From Gammaproteobacteria bacterium (GTDB lineage Bacteria > Pseudomonadota > Gammaproteobacteria > Enterobacterales > Kangiellaceae): 6,901 nucleotides of DNA. The notes beneath the pieces were generated by a model, which saw only the letters and a program-made list of their open reading frames with translations, searched no databases and was not told the origin of the DNA. Position 1 is the first letter of the stretch. The number at the start of each line of letters is the position of its first letter. Positions 4,594 through 6,901 of this stretch are shown here, piece by piece. The stretch spans positions 1 to 6,901 of the forward strand of contig JABXIW010000074.1 in NCBI GenBank assembly GCA_013372875.1, read 5' to 3'. Made by a program: the position numbers and the translations under genes.

Positions 4594-6901
4594 TTACTTT
4601 CTCAGCGAATTGAGCTTCGCTTGAGCAAGGCCAAAAATCGTATCAATTGGGTAAGAACCTTCATCTGTCGGCTCACCTGCCACCTTGCCGGTGAACAATT
4701 CAATGGCTTCAGTCACGTGGTCAATTGCCCAAATATGGAACTCCCCTTTTTCTACCGCTTTCACGATGTCAGCGCGTAGCATCAAGTTATGAACATTCGA
4801 ACGAGGAATGATCACGCCCTGTCCGGAGTGACGACCTTTGATCACACACACATCATAGAAGCCTTCGATTTTTTCGTTTACGCCACCAATCGGCTGCGCT
4901 TCACCAAATTGGTTCATTGAACCCGTGATCGCGATATCTTGTCGATTTGGTTGTTTAGAAAAAGCCGAAACGACCGCACAAAACTCCGCCATGCTCGCGC
5001 TGTCTCCGTCGACACCGCCGTATGATTGCTCAAAGGTAATCGTCGTCGTGAGTGGCACTCGCGCCGTTTTGCCGAATACGGAAGACAGATAAGCCGATAG
5101 GATCATCACACCTTTTGAGTGGATACTGCCGCCAAGATCGACGCTGCGTTCAATATCGATGACGTCGCCATCGCCGTAGCATGTTGTGGCAGTAATACGG
5201 TTAGGCGCACCAAACATATAATCGCTGGTACTCAAGACGGACAACGCGTTTACTTGCCCTATCGCCGAACCCTCAGTGAGAATCAACGTAGTGCCGTTTA
5301 AGAACGTCTCCATCACACTGTCTCGCAAACGGCTGACGCGCATCTCCTGATTTTTCATCGCCTCTTCGACATGGCCAATGCGAATCATGTTTGAGTTTGC
5401 TTGGCGAGCCACGTAGTTCGACTCTCGAAGCAAGTTGGCGATATTAGCCGAATGCAGAGATAGCTTGGATTGGTCGCCAGACAAACGTGAGCTGTATTCG
5501 ATGATTCGAGCAATGGCTTTGCGATCGCAATGCAGCATATTGTTGTCATGCACCACGCTAGAGATAAAGCGCGCGTAATGCAGCTCAGACTCCGGCGTAC
5601 GTTTCATTTCGTCTTCGAAATCTGCCGTCACACGGAACAACTCGCTGAACTCTGGATCGTAATGTTGGAGTAATTGGTAAGTTCGGTAATCACCAAACAA
5701 GATGATTTTGATATCAAGCGGAATCGGTTCAGGATCTAATGAAACCGCCCCCGTCAACGTCACCTCTTTTTCTAATGACGTAAAGCTTAGTTGGCGAGCG
5801 CGCAGCGCACGTTTTAAGCCATCCCAGACATACGGCTGCTCCAACACTTTTTGCGCGTCCATCAACAGAACGCCGCCGTTGGCTTTGTGCAAACTACCTG
5901 CGCGGATCAATGAGAAGTCGGTAAAGACTGTCCCTTTGAATGTCGCAGTTTCAATCGAGCCAAACAGTGAGTGGTAATTTGGGTTCTCTTCCACCACGAT
6001 TGGGAAATCGCTGTTGTTACGACTCACTAACACGTTCACTTTGTAGCGACGAGGCAACTTTTTATCTAAAGACGCAGCAGCAATCTCACCTTGTTCACCA
6101 CTTTGATCGAGGAAAATATCCGCGTTTTCAACGATATCTTTTTGCAGCTCCGTCAAATAGGTTTTGATTTCGGAGTATTCCGAATAATCCACTTTGAGCT
6201 TTTTAATGAAGTGAGTAATCACATCGAGCGTAACTTCATCATTCAGCTTTTTGATTTTGTCGCTGTAGGTATCCTCCCACTCGGTCAGTTCACGCACCAT
6301 GGAACGTAAACTCACCTCTAACGCATCAATGCTGTCACTGAACTGTTCTTGCTCTTTTTTGCTCAAGGCATCAAAAGATTCTTCAGTGTGCAACTCATCG
6401 CCATTCATGGCGACAAATTGATAATCGCCTTGCGATGTGATCGTCAGGCTGATGCCGTGCTCTTTTGCTTCACGACTAATGCGGTCCAATTCATTTTGCT
6501 GTTTGTTTGCCAACTGGTTTTTCAAACGATCAGCACGGCTAAAGTACATTTCGTTATCAAAAGCTAATGGCAGCGCATTAAGCAATTTCCCCATTAAGGC
6601 TTCAATATCAACACGCAGTTTGTTACCGATTCCACAAGGGAGCTTTAACACTTTAGGCGTGCGTGTATCTTCAAAATTCGCGACGTAACACCAGTCAAAT
6701 AACGCACCGGCGTCATGCTGGTGACGATTCAAATAGCGCAGAATCATCGTGCGCTTGCCTAGCCCGTTCTGACCGATGGCGTAAATGTTGTACCCTTTTT
6801 CCTTAATTGACATCGCAAACTCGACCGCTTTTTGCGCACGCTCTTGTCCCACGATTTCGTCAATAGGAGGCAGTTCCTTGGTCGACTTACATGGCATATT
6901 C
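4594..6901 (-). CDS. Lon-family (LonB-type) AAA ATP-dependent protease (5' partial)
   Basis: A large AAA/Lon protease with the stop at 4594-4596 and the frame still open at the right edge. An ATG at 6897 gives 767 residues, but the preceding codon (AAT) is in frame and the family normally has some 20-30 residues before the ELPPIDEIVGQERA block, so the true start is probably outside. Numbered from that Met: Walker A GQNGLGKRT (42-50); a long, partly coiled insertion of about 120-265; ENPNYHSLFGSIE (304-316), typical of the family; Walker B GGVLLMDA (341-348), in which the usual glutamate after Asp347 is Ala; a possible arginine finger in FSELFR (417-422); and a C-terminal Lon peptidase domain (about 530-740) with catalytic Ser633 in DGDSAS and Lys676 in GGVNEK. 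The Ser-Lys dyad is intact, so proteolysis is expected. Relatives include bacterial LonB-like proteins and E. coli YcbZ (LonH). Substrates are unknown. It is distinct from classical Lon, lacking the usual N-terminal LAN domain layout. Confidence 0.93.
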   Translation of the reverse strand, partial: NMPCKSTKELPPIDEIVGQERAQKAVEFAMSIKEKGYNIYAIGQNGLGKRTMILRYLNRHQHDAGALFDWCYVANFEDTRTPKVLKLPCGIGNKLRVDIEALMGKLLNALPLAFDNEMYFSRADRLKNQLANKQQNELDRISREAKEHGISLTITSQGDYQFVAMNGDELHTEESFDALSKKEQEQFSDSIDALEVSLRSMVRELTEWEDTYSDKIKKLNDEVTLDVITHFIKKLKVDYSEYSEIKTYLTELQKDIVENADIFLDQSGEQGEIAAASLDKKLPRRYKVNVLVSRNNSDFPIVVEENPNYHSLFGSIETATFKGTVFTDFSLIRAGSLHKANGGVLLMDAQKVLEQPYVWDGLKRALRARQLSFTSLEKEVTLTGAVSLDPEPIPLDIKIILFGDYRTYQLLQHYDPEFSELFRVTADFEDEMKRTPESELHYARFISSVVHDNNMLHCDRKAIARIIEYSSRLSGDQSKLSLHSANIANLLRESNYVARQANSNMIRIGHVEEAMKNQEMRVSRLRDSVMETFLNGTTLILTEGSAIGQVNALSVLSTSDYMFGAPNRITATTCYGDGDVIDIERSVDLGGSIHSKGVMILSAYLSSVFGKTARVPLTTTITFEQSYGGVDGDSASMAEFCAVVSAFSKQPNRQDIAITGSMNQFGEAQPIGGVNEKIEGFYDVCVIKGRHSGQGVIIPRSNVHNLMLRADIVKAVEKGEFHIWAIDHVTEAIELFTGKVAGEPTDEGSYPIDTIFGLAQAKLNSLRK

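Noticed and set aside
4582..4594. AGCGA-ATA-TCGCT hairpin at the protease stop codon as a terminator
   Set aside because: The five-pair stem overlaps the stop codon and has no following U-tract.
4558..4779. Plus-strand 73-codon open frame starting in the MCP-protease spacer
   Set aside because: About 80% of it is antisense to the protease 3' end, and the translation shows no recognisable family.
5119..6688. Several plus-strand open frames of 60-91 codons opposite the Lon-like gene
   Set aside because: They lie antisense to a well-supported conserved protease, lack recognisable domains or good ribosome-binding sites, and look like by-products of its codon composition.

Overview
The window reads as ordinary chromosomal DNA of a Vibrio, probably of the Harveyi/parahaemolyticus kind. 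This rests on a PilZ protein that resembles V. cholerae PlzD (VCA0042) along its whole length, a Vibrio-style methyl-accepting chemotaxis protein without a CheR-tethering tail, and a LonB-type AAA/Lon protease. The placement is from remembered family resemblance, not a search. V. cholerae plzD lies on the second chromosome, so the same replicon is plausible here, but the window cannot show it.

Layout from left to right: (1) the 3' part of a GNAT acetyltransferase resembling E. coli YhhY/AaaT (1-423, +), ending at a strong bidirectional terminator (424-459). (2) A minus-strand pair transcribed leftward: a 91-residue single-domain GNAT protein (1447-1722), then an APH/choline-kinase-like phosphotransferase (470-1444). 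The GNAT stop and the kinase ATG are 2 nt apart, which suggests translational coupling. (3) A 141-bp divergent intergenic region with a good sigma70 promoter for the rightward gene and, on the other strand, a 13-codon mini-ORF with a strong Shine-Dalgarno. (4) plzD (1864-2607, +), a two-domain c-di-GMP receptor, converging on an MCP gene with a second bidirectional terminator between them (2671-2696). (5) The MCP gene (2731-4359, -), with a recognisable sigma70 promoter and SD. (6) A 234-bp spacer holding a 34-bp near-perfect palindrome and smaller repeats. (7) A Lon-family protease (4594 to the right edge, -), lacking only its extreme N-terminus.

Functionally there is a motility/signalling part (PlzD senses c-di-GMP, the MCP feeds the CheA/CheW pathway), a small-molecule modification part (two acetyltransferases and a kinase of unknown substrates), and a proteolysis gene. 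Nothing in the sequence ties these parts into one pathway. I see no mobile element, RNA gene, CRISPR array or clear new defence-type system. The least explained items are the intergenic palindrome at 4501-4534, the mini-ORF at 1784-1825, and the coupled GNAT-kinase pair.
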